Source of the DNA: Deltaproteobacteria bacterium IMCC39524
GTDB lineage: Bacteria; Desulfobacterota; Desulfuromonadia; Desulfuromonadales; BM103
Reading direction: 5' to 3'
Length of the DNA: 64,000 nucleotides
Assembly: GCA_029667085.1 (NCBI GenBank)
Contig: JARUHJ010000007.1
Coordinates: forward strand, 62,001-126,000
Position 1 is the first letter of the stretch, and every line of letters begins with the position of its first letter. This document shows, piece after piece, positions 18,685-26,849 of the stretch. The translations under genes were made by a program, and so were the position numbers. Below the pieces are notes generated by a model. It was not told where the DNA came from and made no database searches. It saw only the letters and a program-made list of their open reading frames with translations.

Positions 18685-19011
18685 CTATTTGCTTTGTTCG
18701 ACCATGTAGGTTGTTGCAGAGGTTACCTCTTCGTCTGTTAACGCACTGTTGCCGCCTTTGGCTGGCATGAATCCGCTTGATCCTTGAAAACCTTTGATCG
18801 CCAGCGCGGCCATCGCTTCTTCCCCTTTGTTAATACGGTCCTGCCAGGCGGCTTTGTCGCCGGTTTTGGGCGCGCCTGCAACGCCGCTGGCATGACAGGG
18901 CGCGCAAAAGTTCATATAGATGCCTTGCCCCTGCGTGTTGTCGGCAACAACGTTTGTGAAAAATACAAAGGGAAGTGCGAGCATTAAAAGCAGGGTGAAG
19001 ATTTTTTTCAT
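18685..19011 (-). CDS. periplasmic monohaem cytochrome c (c5-like)
   Basis: 108 aa with a cleavable signal peptide (MKKIFTLLLMLALPFVFFTNVVA). One haem site CAPCH near residue 36, and a likely axial methionine in SSGFMPAKGG. The pattern GxxxYxxxCAPCH...GFMPAKGG fits small class I cytochromes of the c5 type that carry electrons in the periplasm. It is a single gene, with a hairpin after it and a 580-bp gene-free stretch upstream. Its redox partner cannot be told. Confidence 0.92.
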   Translation of the reverse strand: MKKIFTLLLMLALPFVFFTNVVADNTQGQGIYMNFCAPCHASGVAGAPKTGDKAAWQDRINKGEEAMAALAIKGFQGSSGFMPAKGGNSALTDEEVTSATTYMVEQSK

Positions 19012-19595
19012 AATGAACCCTTCCTTCTGTTGTGTCTCTGGCCTGCAAAGAGAGCCGCAGGTGCTAGTTGTTAATCCGGCTTGTTATGATTCCTTGCTGT
19101 TCTGCTTGGGGGCTGACAATGGCGATATGCTGCAGAGTCGTGCTCCCCACATGTTGTGCACTGTTACATTTTTGGTTTGTTTGAAGTGCCCTCATACCAT
19201 TGCTGAACGAAAGGATCTATGACCCAAGGGGTTTCATATTAAATGAGTGCCTTTGAGAGGCGCAAGTTAAATTTTAAGCAGAATGGAGTAGTCATCAGTC
19301 TTCTTTCGTCTCAAGAAGAATAAATTTTTGTCCGGAGACGACGGGTTCTGCTCCTGATCCAGGCAAGCATTATTGGTTTTTATTAATAAAAAGTTAAAAA
19401 TAATAATGTAAAACAGAGCAAAAAACACCATTTCCCAACCATGAATAGGCGAATACCTCTTAAAAACGGATAGTTGCAAATATTAACAAAGTATGAATTT
19501 TTTTTAATTTGTTAGTTGACATGAAAGTTATTTAATGTTAAAAGTTTAATCAAGAGTAAGGAGCAACGTTAAAACCCAACCGACAGGAGGTCGTC
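19012..19595. other. gene-poor region upstream of the cytochrome and small-protein genes
   Basis: 584 bp, AT-rich in its second half. No convincing gene: a possible 70-codon minus-strand frame (19267-19479) has no clear ribosome site or family. The right end holds a candidate promoter for the tandem small proteins. No riboswitch was recognised. Confidence 0.6.
19516..19544 (+). promoter_or_regulatory. candidate sigma-70 promoter for the tandem small proteins
   Basis: A consensus TTGACA (19516-19521) is followed after 17 nt by TAAAAG (19539-19544), about 50 nt before the first small-protein ATG. The -35 is perfect and the -10 weak. Confidence 0.45.
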
Positions 19596-19742
19596 ATGAA
19601 AACTCAAAGCAATTTTATCGATATCGTAAAAAGTAGTTACATGGTTCTGATCATTGCCATGCTCGGCATCTTTGCTTTTATCTCTGCTGTATTGATCGCC
19701 TGGCCTGCTCTCGCTTACCTCGGTGCGAAGCTGTTTAACTAG
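19596..19742 (+). CDS. 48-aa single-pass membrane protein, copy 1 of tandem pair
   Basis: ATG 19596 with a strong CAGGAGG 8 nt upstream; 48 codons ending TAG. The N-terminal 14 residues are polar (MKTQSNFIDIVKSS), residues 15-44 are hydrophobic, and the end is AYLGAKLFN. It shares the invariant core AVLIAWPALAYLGAK with copy 2, 57 nt downstream. In that 15-codon core 9 codons differ between copies and all changes are synonymous, which is strong evidence of translation and protein-level selection. I do not recognise the family. A membrane-complex subunit or small stress protein is possible; a type I toxin is less likely given two intact well-translated copies. Confidence 0.85.
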   Translation: MKTQSNFIDIVKSSYMVLIIAMLGIFAFISAVLIAWPALAYLGAKLFN

Positions 19743-19799
19743 GATCAGACTTTAACAACCAACACTCTCAGCAAAGAGAGTTTCCCCAGGAGAGATATC

Positions 19800-19946
19800 A
19801 TGAGAAGCGCAGCCAATATCGTTAGTAATGTTAAGGCCAGTTACACCATCGCAGTTATGGGCGTCCTCGGAGTTTTTGCTTTTGTCTCGGCCGTACTGAT
19901 TGCCTGGCCGGCACTCGCCTACCTTGGCGCCAAGATGTTTAACTAG
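19800..19946 (+). CDS. 48-aa single-pass membrane protein, copy 2 of tandem pair
   Basis: ATG 19800 with CAGGAGAG 7 nt upstream; 48 codons ending TAG. Polar start MRSAANIVSNVKASY, hydrophobic stretch to about residue 44, end AYLGAKMFN. It matches copy 1 at 30 of 48 positions or better and has the same length and termini. The pair is followed by an intrinsic terminator, so the two form a compact bicistronic unit. No homologue is known to me and no partner gene lies on the same strand nearby. Confidence 0.85.
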   Translation: MRSAANIVSNVKASYTIAVMGVLGVFAFVSAVLIAWPALAYLGAKMFN

Positions 19947-19964
19947 GAATAAACCAAATAATCG

Positions 19965-19998
19965 AAAAAGCCCCGCGAGTTGCGGGGCTTTTTGTTTT
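19965..19998 (+). terminator. intrinsic terminator of the small-protein pair
   Basis: Perfect stem AAAAAGCCCCGC (19965-19976) with GCGGGGCTTTTT (19982-19993), then more T. It lies 18 nt after copy 2. Confidence 0.92.
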
Positions 19999-20139
19999 TG
20001 ATCTATAATCCCTTGCCCAATTTTAGACTTTCCTTTGCGACCTAGCGTTAAGAGAAGGTTTGAAATGTCCTTGTTGGGTTTGATGCCCATAAATAAGCCC
20101 CCTAGTTGTAAGCTTATTTCAGGACGGGACACTGCAATT

Positions 20140-20183
20140 AAAAAGGCCGCTCTCAGTTGAGAACAGCCTTTTCTGCTTTTTTT
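20140..20183. terminator. bidirectional terminator after the ferritin-like gene
   Basis: Stem AAAAGGC(C)GCTCTC / GAGAACAGCCTTTT with a short loop around 20157. U-rich tails exist on both strands. It ends the minus-strand gene at 20204. Confidence 0.8.
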
Positions 20184-20203
20184 ATATGCATCTTTGAGAA
20201 GAA

Positions 20204-20668
20204 TCAGCCGCTCATGCCAAGCATGGCTTTGTAGTCTTCTTCAACCAGTTCAAGGTGGTTATGAGTTGATGTAGCGTTCGCCAGGTAGACCCTCGAAATG
20301 TCTGGGTCATCAATCTGGGCGGCCATCTCGCGGAGGGTTTTCTCCAGGGCCTCTTCCTGATCAATCGCCAGCTCCAGCGCCTTGCGCTCGTCAAAATCTT
20401 GGACTAACAAGCTCTGCAGGTTCTTCCACCACGAGGAATCCGTGTTTGGTGGTGCATTCATGAATTCCTGAAAAGAAGGAATGTCATCGCCGGAGTAGAT
20501 TCTATAAAAAGATTCGGCATGTTGATATTCTTCACGAGCAAGGATCTCAAATGTCTGCCGAGCTCTATCTTCAGCCATACGTTCCGCGCCATACTTGTAG
20601 TAATCCATGGCGTCCTTTTCCGTCTGGATGGAGTCCTTGATCGCTTTTTGCACGTCAATGATTCCCAT
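20204..20668 (-). CDS. rubrerythrin-like ferritin-family protein, 154 aa
   Basis: A four-helix bundle protein without the rubredoxin tail of classical rubrerythrin. Helix 1 carries Glu in TEKDAMDYY, helix 2 has the di-iron motif EEYQHAE (ExxH), helix 3 has ERKALELAIDQEEALE. In helix 4 the usual ExxH seems to be TxxH (STHNHLE), shared with the paralogue at 57247. These proteins are linked to peroxide reduction and iron handling in anaerobes. The site change leaves the chemistry uncertain. The N-terminal start follows GAGGTTTCAATC. Single gene with terminator. Confidence 0.88.
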   Translation of the reverse strand: MGIIDVQKAIKDSIQTEKDAMDYYKYGAERMAEDRARQTFEILAREEYQHAESFYRIYSGDDIPSFQEFMNAPPNTDSSWWKNLQSLLVQDFDERKALELAIDQEEALEKTLREMAAQIDDPDISRVYLANATSTHNHLELVEEDYKAMLGMSG

Positions 20669-20979
20669 GATTGAAACCTCCTCTGGTAGTTCGTTTTTAC
20701 ATCAAATTAAATCGGGCATATTCATAACATATTTTAAGGAACAGGTCTTGCTTTTTCTTCTCTGTGGGGAGGGGCTCCATGAGTGGATATCGAGGCGTTT
20801 TACGCCTGATTCTATGATTTTTATCATTATGAGCCTGTAACTTGACCGGCCAGCCGTTTTTTTCTGCTTACGGTTATTTCAGCAATTTATATCGTGAAAT
20901 GGCAGTATTTCAACTTTTTTGACAACACCGTTACCTAAGGTAGACAGTATTTAGCGATAGATTTTAATCTATTTTTTGA
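20669..20979. other. intergenic region with small palindromes
   Basis: 311 bp. Holds the promoter region of the ferritin-like gene, an AGGCGT/ACGCCT mini-hairpin (20793-20807) and an ATGAT-TTTT-ATCAT repeat (20814-20827) that vaguely resembles a Fur half-site pair. No gene was supported. Confidence 0.4.
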
Positions 20980-21255
20980 CAGACCTATCGCATAAAGAGA
21001 GTCAACGAAGACTTACTGGTCGAAGTCCAGAATCGAGCCAAAACAGCCATGGCTTTGCGCACTGCCTTGAATGAGGCCAGTTCAGGAAAAGAGCAATTAC
21101 GAGCAATAATCAACGCCGTGTCAGAAGCGTTGGTTGTCGTTGATAATCAATGGCAGAATAAGATCGTTAACCGAGCGGCAGAAGCCATAATCGGTGCCGG
21201 TTAGTCTGGATGGTTTTTTTTCGAAGAGGACGAGAGGCTCAATCAATTTTCTTGA
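20980..21255 (+). pseudogene. remnant of a PAS-domain sensor protein
   Basis: Between two stops, the plus strand reads a coiled linker (RVNEDLLVEVQNRAKTAMAL) and a PAS start (LRAIINAVSEALVVVDNQWQ, then NRAAEAIIGAG), stopped by TAG at 21202. The same frame then continues SGWFFFEEDERLNQFS before TGA at 21253. This is the normal PAS order with an in-frame stop, no start codon or ribosome site at the front, and no output domain. It is best read as the decayed middle of a HAMP-PAS signalling gene. Confidence 0.65.
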
Positions 21256-21419
21256 CCCCATCCGGTAACTCTGGCGAAGTATAGCCTCGGGTGCAGATGC
21301 GTTTTGGTACGGAACTCAATTGGTAAGGTCAGCCATCAATTGTTTTGATGTCTTATTCTCAGGAAGATATTCCTCTACAGGATTCTCATACTGTTAATTT
21401 GAACGGATAAGGACGACTC

Positions 21420-22376
21420 ATGTTTGAGTATGAATTACCCATTGCTGTTGTGACGCTGGATAAAAAAGAAATCTTGCCAGCTGGTACTTTTTTGACGGAG
21501 CAAGTGGTTGCTGATGTTGCAGCCCTTGGCCGCCTGCAGCACCGTGAAGAGTGTCCCCTGCTGGAGTACGGCACAGTGCAAGCCGACTTGCAGCGTTTTT
21601 TGGCGGTCCCTCCTTATCTGGATATCTTCTCAGACAAGGAGCTAGTTGCAGAGTTGTTTGCCGAGATGAAAAGTGTCCGTTTGCCCCTGCCATTGCTGAA
21701 AGCCCTTGATTATTTTCGGCAACATGATTTTCATACCTATCGACACATTCTGATGGTTTTTAACCTGTCATCGGTGCTTGTTAAAGGCCTTGGTGCAGAC
21801 AGGCAAAAGAGTGATGCGGAGTTTGTCGCAGGGCCGAGCCACGATTTCGGCAAAATTTCGGTGCCGCTGCATGTTCTTAAAAAAGCAGGCCCGTTAACGA
21901 TTCGAGAGAAACAACTCCTCAAATACCACCCTCTTTCGGGGTATGTTCTGCTCGCCTATTATCTCGGTGATCACCACCACCCCGCCGTGCTCGTTGCACG
22001 TGATCATCATGAACGAAGAGATGGCAGTGGCTATCCGCGTGGGATCACAACCATTGATCCGGTGGTGGAGATGGTTGCCGCATGCGATGTTTATGATGCT
22101 CTGCTTTCTCCGCGGCCTTATCGACCAATGTCGTATGATAACCGTACTGCCCTGGAAGAGTTGACCAGAATGGCAGATAGCGGTGTTTTGGGATGGGAAT
22201 GTGTTGAAGCTCTGGTGTCCTGTAACCGTCATGGCCGTCCCGGAGTTGCTGATGTTTGTGTGTCCAGGGACGTTCGCGGCATCCCCCCAGTTGGAAACTG
22301 TTATGGCCTGATCGTTGATGACGAAGAACAAGATATTCCGGATCAAGGCTTGAACTCAGTACGGAGTTCAAGCTAG
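21420..22376 (+). CDS. HD-GYP domain protein (likely cyclic-di-GMP phosphodiesterase)
   Basis: 318 aa. N-terminal about 90 residues are unassigned. The HD-GYP domain has His105/His109 (HTYRH), the HD pair in PSHDFGK (141-142), HHERRDGSGYP (196-206, with the GYP signature) and ACDVYDALLSPRPYRP. All key metal-binding residues look intact, so hydrolysis of c-di-GMP is expected. There is no receiver or sensor domain, unlike most HD-GYP proteins. AAGGACGA precedes the ATG. The PAS remnant lies directly upstream in the same direction and a secreted protein follows after 65 nt. Confidence 0.9.
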   Translation: MFEYELPIAVVTLDKKEILPAGTFLTEQVVADVAALGRLQHREECPLLEYGTVQADLQRFLAVPPYLDIFSDKELVAELFAEMKSVRLPLPLLKALDYFRQHDFHTYRHILMVFNLSSVLVKGLGADRQKSDAEFVAGPSHDFGKISVPLHVLKKAGPLTIREKQLLKYHPLSGYVLLAYYLGDHHHPAVLVARDHHERRDGSGYPRGITTIDPVVEMVAACDVYDALLSPRPYRPMSYDNRTALEELTRMADSGVLGWECVEALVSCNRHGRPGVADVCVSRDVRGIPPVGNCYGLIVDDEEQDIPDQGLNSVRSSS

Positions 22377-22441
22377 ACTGTCCACTAACAGATAGTTCTG
22401 TCTGAACTCTCTCCCAACCTTCTCTGATTCGAGGTTTTGTC

Positions 22442-23203
22442 ATGCACTTTATTCTGCGTGTTATTTTCCTGTGTTCTCTGATTGTTTCACCATACACTTC
22501 CTATTGTTCTGCAGCACCGGTGGTGCTCTTTGATGAAGGCCATGCGCAGCAGTTTCTCACAGGCAAGAGTGGAGCCCTTGACCTTTCCGAACTGGCGGCA
22601 CTCTACCAAGAGCAGGGTGCGGTCGTTACCAGTTCAGTCGAAGAACTGAGTAAAGATTCTTTGGCCGCGGTTGATGTTCTGGTGATCTCCGGCCCCTTCC
22701 GCCCGTTAAGCGGCGCTGAGGTAGAGGCTGTGGTTGAGTTTATTCATGCTGGCGGAGGGCTCGCAGTCCTGTTGCATATTGCGCAACCTGTGCGTGATCT
22801 GCTGCATCGCCTGGAGGTCGATCATACCAACGGCTCTTTACGTGAGACGCGTGATGTGATTGGCGACAACCCACAGAATTTCAAGGTCACTTCTCTCACA
22901 GAGCACCCTCTGACGGCCGGGCTGGAAAGTTTTTCCCTCTATGGTGCATGGGCTTTACGTGGAACCGCGCCACAATCCGTAGTTCTGGCGGAGACGGGAG
23001 AGAAGAGCTGGGTAGACCTTGACCGCGACAGCAAATTTTCCAGCAACGATGCTGTTCAGCCCTTCGGTGTGATGGTGGCGGGAGAGATTGGCCAGGGCCG
23101 CTATGTTGTCATCGGCGATGATGCCCTTTTCCAGAACCGTTTCTTCGATAAGGCGAACCGGCAACTGGCCGTTAACCTTGTCGATTGGCTCAGTCGACGA
23201 TAA
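22442..23203 (+). CDS. secreted DUF4350/glutamine-amidotransferase-like protein
   Basis: 253 aa with a signal peptide (about residues 1-25, ending near CSAAP). The mature part resembles the flavodoxin/class I amidotransferase-like fold of DUF4350 and ThuA-type domains: FDEGHAQQFL, DVLVISGPFRPLSGAEVEAV, FIHAGGGLAVLLH, GRYVVIGDDALFQNRFF. The Asp-Glu-Gly-His start is typical of DUF4350 proteins. No catalytic Cys-His-Glu triad is evident. Role unknown. It follows the HD-GYP gene on the same strand and ends at an intrinsic terminator. Confidence 0.75.
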   Translation: MHFILRVIFLCSLIVSPYTSYCSAAPVVLFDEGHAQQFLTGKSGALDLSELAALYQEQGAVVTSSVEELSKDSLAAVDVLVISGPFRPLSGAEVEAVVEFIHAGGGLAVLLHIAQPVRDLLHRLEVDHTNGSLRETRDVIGDNPQNFKVTSLTEHPLTAGLESFSLYGAWALRGTAPQSVVLAETGEKSWVDLDRDSKFSSNDAVQPFGVMVAGEIGQGRYVVIGDDALFQNRFFDKANRQLAVNLVDWLSRR

Positions 23204-23226
23204 ATTCCCTCGCATAGTTTCAATAT

Positions 23227-23260
23227 AAAAGGCAGCCTTCAGAGTGAGGGCTGCCTTTTT
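23227..23260. terminator. intrinsic terminator after the DUF4350-like gene
   Basis: Stem AAAAGGCAGCC (23227-23237) with GGCTGCCTTTT (23249-23259) and T-run; lies between convergent genes and can act on both. Confidence 0.9.
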
Positions 23261-23279
23261 GCGTACTGGTGGAGTTTCT

Positions 23280-23639
23280 TTATAAGTTGCTAAGCCAAGT
23301 GCCTAATTCGCTACGTGTCGCTTCTGCATCACCTGTGTTGAGTTCAATCAACTTTCGCAGGTGGGTCAGAGTTTCGAGGTTTTCACTGATGAACTTGAAG
23401 CCATAGCAAAGCTCTTCCTGGTGGACAAGTTCTGCCTGAAAATTGAGAGAGATCGGGGTGCCCGGCAGGACGATACAAAGACTGCACTTTGCTCCGAGGT
23501 TGAATGGAAGGGGAGTCTCCGTGCCCACCATGGCTCCTTTGAGAGAAACATCGAACAGCTGCCCTGTGCAGGTTTCCTCGTCGGCTTTCAGGGTGACATC
23601 AGCTTCAAACGGGATTCTGCGAAAATGGCGATTTTTCAT
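23280..23639 (-). CDS. PilZ domain protein, 119 aa
   Basis: Stand-alone c-di-GMP receptor. The binding motifs are the arginine start RHFRRIPF (RxxxR) and DVSLKGAMV (D/NxSxxG), spaced as in PilZ. It is almost entirely one domain with a C-terminal helix, so it would signal by protein contact. GAGAGG precedes the ATG. It converges on the HD-GYP/DUF4350 unit across the terminator. Confidence 0.88.
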   Translation of the reverse strand: MKNRHFRRIPFEADVTLKADEETCTGQLFDVSLKGAMVGTETPLPFNLGAKCSLCIVLPGTPISLNFQAELVHQEELCYGFKFISENLETLTHLRKLIELNTGDAEATRSELGTWLSNL

Positions 23640-23747
23640 CAGACCTCTCTTTCGGCAGGGGCAAGCTTAAGACTTTTTATAACACCTAGTGATGATAACG
23701 GAATTTTAGCGCAGAATTGCATGGAGGCAAGTTCTGACCATAGAGAC

Positions 23748-24365
23748 TCAAGGTTCTTCTACTTCTGAAAATCCGAAATCAATTGCGCAAATATCGAAAA
23801 AACTGCGGATCAAGCGGTAGGTTATTCCCCATAGGAGCGGTTGCTGAGGTTCAAGCAGTTCGATTGCCGGGTGGCTATGTTCCTTGTCGCGGTAAAAGAA
23901 GTTTCTCTGCTGGTGACGCTCACTCTCCAATAAGTTTATGAGTGGTGTCCAGAAGGTAGCCGCCACTTCATGGTTAGGGTTCAGTGTAAGTGGTTCTGTT
24001 ACGTGATAGACAAAACAGGAGACCAGCACTGGCATGGTGGCGCCAAAAAGATCGTCGAGGCGACCGAGATATCGCGCCGGCCGCAAGTCCACGGAGAGTT
24101 CTTCAAAGGTCTCACGAATGGCTGCCTGCTGTGGAGATTCGTTTGCATCATTGAGCCTGCCGCCAGGAAAGCCAATATTCCCGGACCAGGGGTCACGATC
24201 ATGCTCGGCACGAATGATAAAGAGGACTTCCGGAGAGGTTGTTCCCTGCTTGATAAGCATGGCAACGGCGGCATGACCGCGTTGGCCGGGCTCCTGGATG
24301 ACTGGTGAGTAACCGGAGAGCTGTGTTGCAATAGCTGTGAGGTTCAAGTTCTGAATGGCGTCCAT
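23748..24365 (-). CDS. Nudix hydrolase, CoA pyrophosphatase-like (NudL type)
   Basis: 205 aa from ATG 24365; a TTG at 24383 would add six residues. The Nudix box is GGRLNDANESPQQAAIRETFEELSV read as G-x5-E-x7-RETFEEL, complete. Segments IRAEHDRDPWSGNIGFPGG before it resemble the NudL/CoAse group that cleaves CoA to phosphopantetheine and 3',5'-ADP. The substrate is inference. It starts about 25 nt after the ClC gene ends, on the same strand. Confidence 0.85.
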   Translation of the reverse strand: MDAIQNLNLTAIATQLSGYSPVIQEPGQRGHAAVAMLIKQGTTSPEVLFIIRAEHDRDPWSGNIGFPGGRLNDANESPQQAAIRETFEELSVDLRPARYLGRLDDLFGATMPVLVSCFVYHVTEPLTLNPNHEVAATFWTPLINLLESERHQQRNFFYRDKEHSHPAIELLEPQQPLLWGITYRLIRSFFDICAIDFGFSEVEEP

Positions 24366-24390
24366 CGTTACCGCTGCGATCAAGGTCTCA

Positions 24391-26259
24391 TTAATCTGAA
24401 GAATAATGCTCTTTTTTCTTTTCCAGCTCTGTCGCGTAACGGGCCAGCACGGCGCGGCGGGTCAGCATGTAGAGTACTTGTTGCGGGTCATCTTCAGCAA
24501 CCACGGGGATCTCTTCAAGCCCGCGACTGGAAAGTTTTCGCATGACTTCGGTTAATGATTCATCGGGAGTCGTGGTGATGACGCGTGTGATCGCGATGTC
24601 ACCGGCCAGAACCAGGCTGGGTGGGAGATCTTCGCTGAGGATGCGGCGGATATCGTTGACCGAAAAAATAGAGATCATGCGCAACTCATCGTCGACCACA
24701 GGATAGTAAGCGCCCTCGGCATTGGCTATCAGCTTGAGAATCTCTGGCAGCGGCAAGCCTTCGGCAATCAAAGTGGGTTTTCGTCCATGCTCCTGCAGAT
24801 CCTCAACCCTGATCCCTTCTAGAACGTCAACAATGAATTCACCAAGATGAACCGGTGAGTCAATCCGGCTTTTGACCTGCTTCTGGTAAATTGAATTGCG
24901 TGGGTAAACGATCATTGCCACGGTGCAGACCAACATCAGGGGAGCGAGCAATCCGTAGTTACCGGTTAATTCGCTGACCATGATCAGGGTGGCGATCGGT
25001 GTGTTGGAGACTGCGGAGAAGAAGCCGGCCATGCCGATCAGGACGTAGGCGCGCGGGTCATGGACCATCGCTGGAAAGAGCAGCTCTGCCGATGCGCCGA
25101 AGGCGCCGCCGAGCATGGCACCGATCACCAGGCTGGGGGCGAAGACACCACCGGAACCTCCGGAGGAAATCGTCAAACTGGTCGCAATGATTTTGGCCAG
25201 GGCAACAACCAGCATGACCCAGAGGGCCACTTTGCCATAGATGGCGGCCTGTACCATGCCATAGCCTGAGCCGAGCACCTGGGGGACGATCATGGCGAGC
25301 AGGCCAAGCATGAAGCCACCGACTGCAGGTTTCAAGATGACCGGGAAGTCCCACTTGCGGAACAGGTCTTGAGCGCCGTAGAAGCATTTGACGTAAAGCT
25401 TGCCGAGGCCGGCGCAGATGATGCCCAGCATGAGGAACAGCACCAGCTCACGCGGATGCTCGAAGCTGAAATGAGGTGTTTCCAGAAGTGGTTTCCAACC
25501 GGTCGTGGCGCCGAAGAGTGAAAACGCGGTGATCGAGGAGATGATCGCCGGGATCAGCCCCTCATGTTCAAATTCCGGGTTTTTATAAAGGACTTCTACC
25601 GCAAAGAGGGCCCCACCAAGAGGTGCACGGAAGGTCGCTCCGATACCTCCGGCCATGCCGGCCAGCAAAAGGATGCGGCGATCAGCAGAGGTTAACTTGA
25701 GCTTGGTGGCAATGAAGGAGCCAAAACCGGCCCCGATCTGGGCGATCGGTCCCTCGCGGCCTGCCGAGCCGCCAGTGCCGATTGTTGCCATCGAAGCGAG
25801 ACCCTTAATAATGGGCACCCGTCCCCTGATAATGCCTCCCTTGTTGTGGAAGGCGTCGATGGCGGCGTCTGTACCGTGTCCTTCCGCTTCAGGAGCAAAT
25901 TTGAAAACCAGAAAGCCTGAGATCAGACCACCGATAATCGGAATCAGAAAGAGAAACCAGCGGTGGTCCATGGCCAGGTTATCGATCATCTGGTCGCCCA
26001 TAGCCAAAACCGCTTCTGCTCCCTCTTTGGGAGGGCTGTAGCCGGCAAGATTGTCGAGAAAAAGGTGCTCGATACTGTTGGTGGCGAAATAGAACAGGAC
26101 TGCAGCACTACCTGTTACCAGACCAACCAGCACGCTGAGAATGACGGGCCGGGTCAGAACCCGCCAGTCGAGTTTTTTAAAGTTTGTGAAAATCGAACCA
26201 AGAGACGCCACAGATTTCGAATGTTTCTCGCTTAGTTGTTGCTTGCCGTCAGGCGGCAT
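24391..26259 (-). CDS. ClC-family chloride channel/antiporter with CBS pair
   Basis: 622 aa. About 30 cytoplasmic residues, then the ClC membrane domain (residues about 35-450), then two CBS domains (about 470-615) that usually bind nucleotides. The gating glutamate is present in GSAGREGPIAQIG and the GxFxP loop in GGVFAPSLVIGA. The first selectivity loop reads GHGTDAAIDAF instead of GSGIP, so the pore serine is absent. Whether it is a channel or a proton antiporter and which anion it carries are open. The start is ATG 26259 without a clear ribosome site. Confidence 0.92.
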   Translation of the reverse strand: MPPDGKQQLSEKHSKSVASLGSIFTNFKKLDWRVLTRPVILSVLVGLVTGSAAVLFYFATNSIEHLFLDNLAGYSPPKEGAEAVLAMGDQMIDNLAMDHRWFLFLIPIIGGLISGFLVFKFAPEAEGHGTDAAIDAFHNKGGIIRGRVPIIKGLASMATIGTGGSAGREGPIAQIGAGFGSFIATKLKLTSADRRILLLAGMAGGIGATFRAPLGGALFAVEVLYKNPEFEHEGLIPAIISSITAFSLFGATTGWKPLLETPHFSFEHPRELVLFLMLGIICAGLGKLYVKCFYGAQDLFRKWDFPVILKPAVGGFMLGLLAMIVPQVLGSGYGMVQAAIYGKVALWVMLVVALAKIIATSLTISSGGSGGVFAPSLVIGAMLGGAFGASAELLFPAMVHDPRAYVLIGMAGFFSAVSNTPIATLIMVSELTGNYGLLAPLMLVCTVAMIVYPRNSIYQKQVKSRIDSPVHLGEFIVDVLEGIRVEDLQEHGRKPTLIAEGLPLPEILKLIANAEGAYYPVVDDELRMISIFSVNDIRRILSEDLPPSLVLAGDIAITRVITTTPDESLTEVMRKLSSRGLEEIPVVAEDDPQQVLYMLTRRAVLARYATELEKKKEHYSSD

Positions 26260-26346
26260 TGAGCCAAGCGTTGTTGTTCTACGCTCCCGATTTTAAGGAC
26301 ACCAGTGCCGGAAATCGAAAATGTAGAGAGGCCTTTGCCCGTTGTT

Positions 26347-26658
26347 TTAATAAGTTTCGGCCTGACGGTGCAATTCGGTTTTAACTTTGTCGACCCATTC
26401 TGTGTCGATTAGTTTGACCTTTTTCAGGAAGCCGGAGGTGATCATCGTGCTGCCTACAGATGTCTTCATGAATGAGCAGACGAAAAAATTTGAATAGTCG
26501 ACTTGTTTCCATATCCGCGTCTGCATCTCCTCAGAGACGGGGTAAGTCTGCTGCAGTTCGGTGAGCAGGAAGGCTTTGTGGTCTTCCTCTTTAGGCGTTG
26601 TATAAACGAGATAACCCAGCCCGGCGATCAAAACAACAATGATAAAACGTGAGAACAT
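26347..26658 (-). CDS. small membrane-anchored protein (DUF4359-like)
   Basis: 103 aa with one N-terminal membrane helix (FIIVVLIAGLGYLVYTT) and a soluble remainder. The pattern of helix, then TPKEEDHKAFLLTEL, then VCSFMKTSV...GFLKKV resembles DUF4359 proteins of unknown role. AAGGAGT lies 11 nt before the ATG. It stands between the giant DUF748 gene and the ClC gene on the same strand. Confidence 0.7.
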   Translation of the reverse strand: MFSRFIIVVLIAGLGYLVYTTPKEEDHKAFLLTELQQTYPVSEEMQTRIWKQVDYSNFFVCSFMKTSVGSTMITSGFLKKVKLIDTEWVDKVKTELHRQAETY

Positions 26659-26849
26659 GACGATTTAGACTCCTTGGAAATTAATAATATCCCGTAACAT
26701 AACGCAAAAGGGTTCAGAGGAACAAGGTTTCAAAAGCGTGTTTCTCTGGAAATTTAGCTGTTTTGATATTATTTGAGTCTTCGCTGGAGTCGAAGTCACC
26801 GCTAGGGAGTAAATTGTCTGACAAGAGCTTTTGCAGATGAACGCTGAGG

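Noticed and set aside
19267-19479. 70-codon minus-strand frame with a hydrophobic stretch
   Set aside because: No ribosome site, AT-rich composition and no recognisable family.
19752-20132. 126-codon minus-strand frame
   Set aside because: Lies antisense to the second small membrane protein and its terminator, which are strongly supported.
20779-20817. 12-codon plus-strand frame after a GGGGAGGGG sequence, possible leader peptide
   Set aside because: Too short to support, and the gene after it is a remnant.
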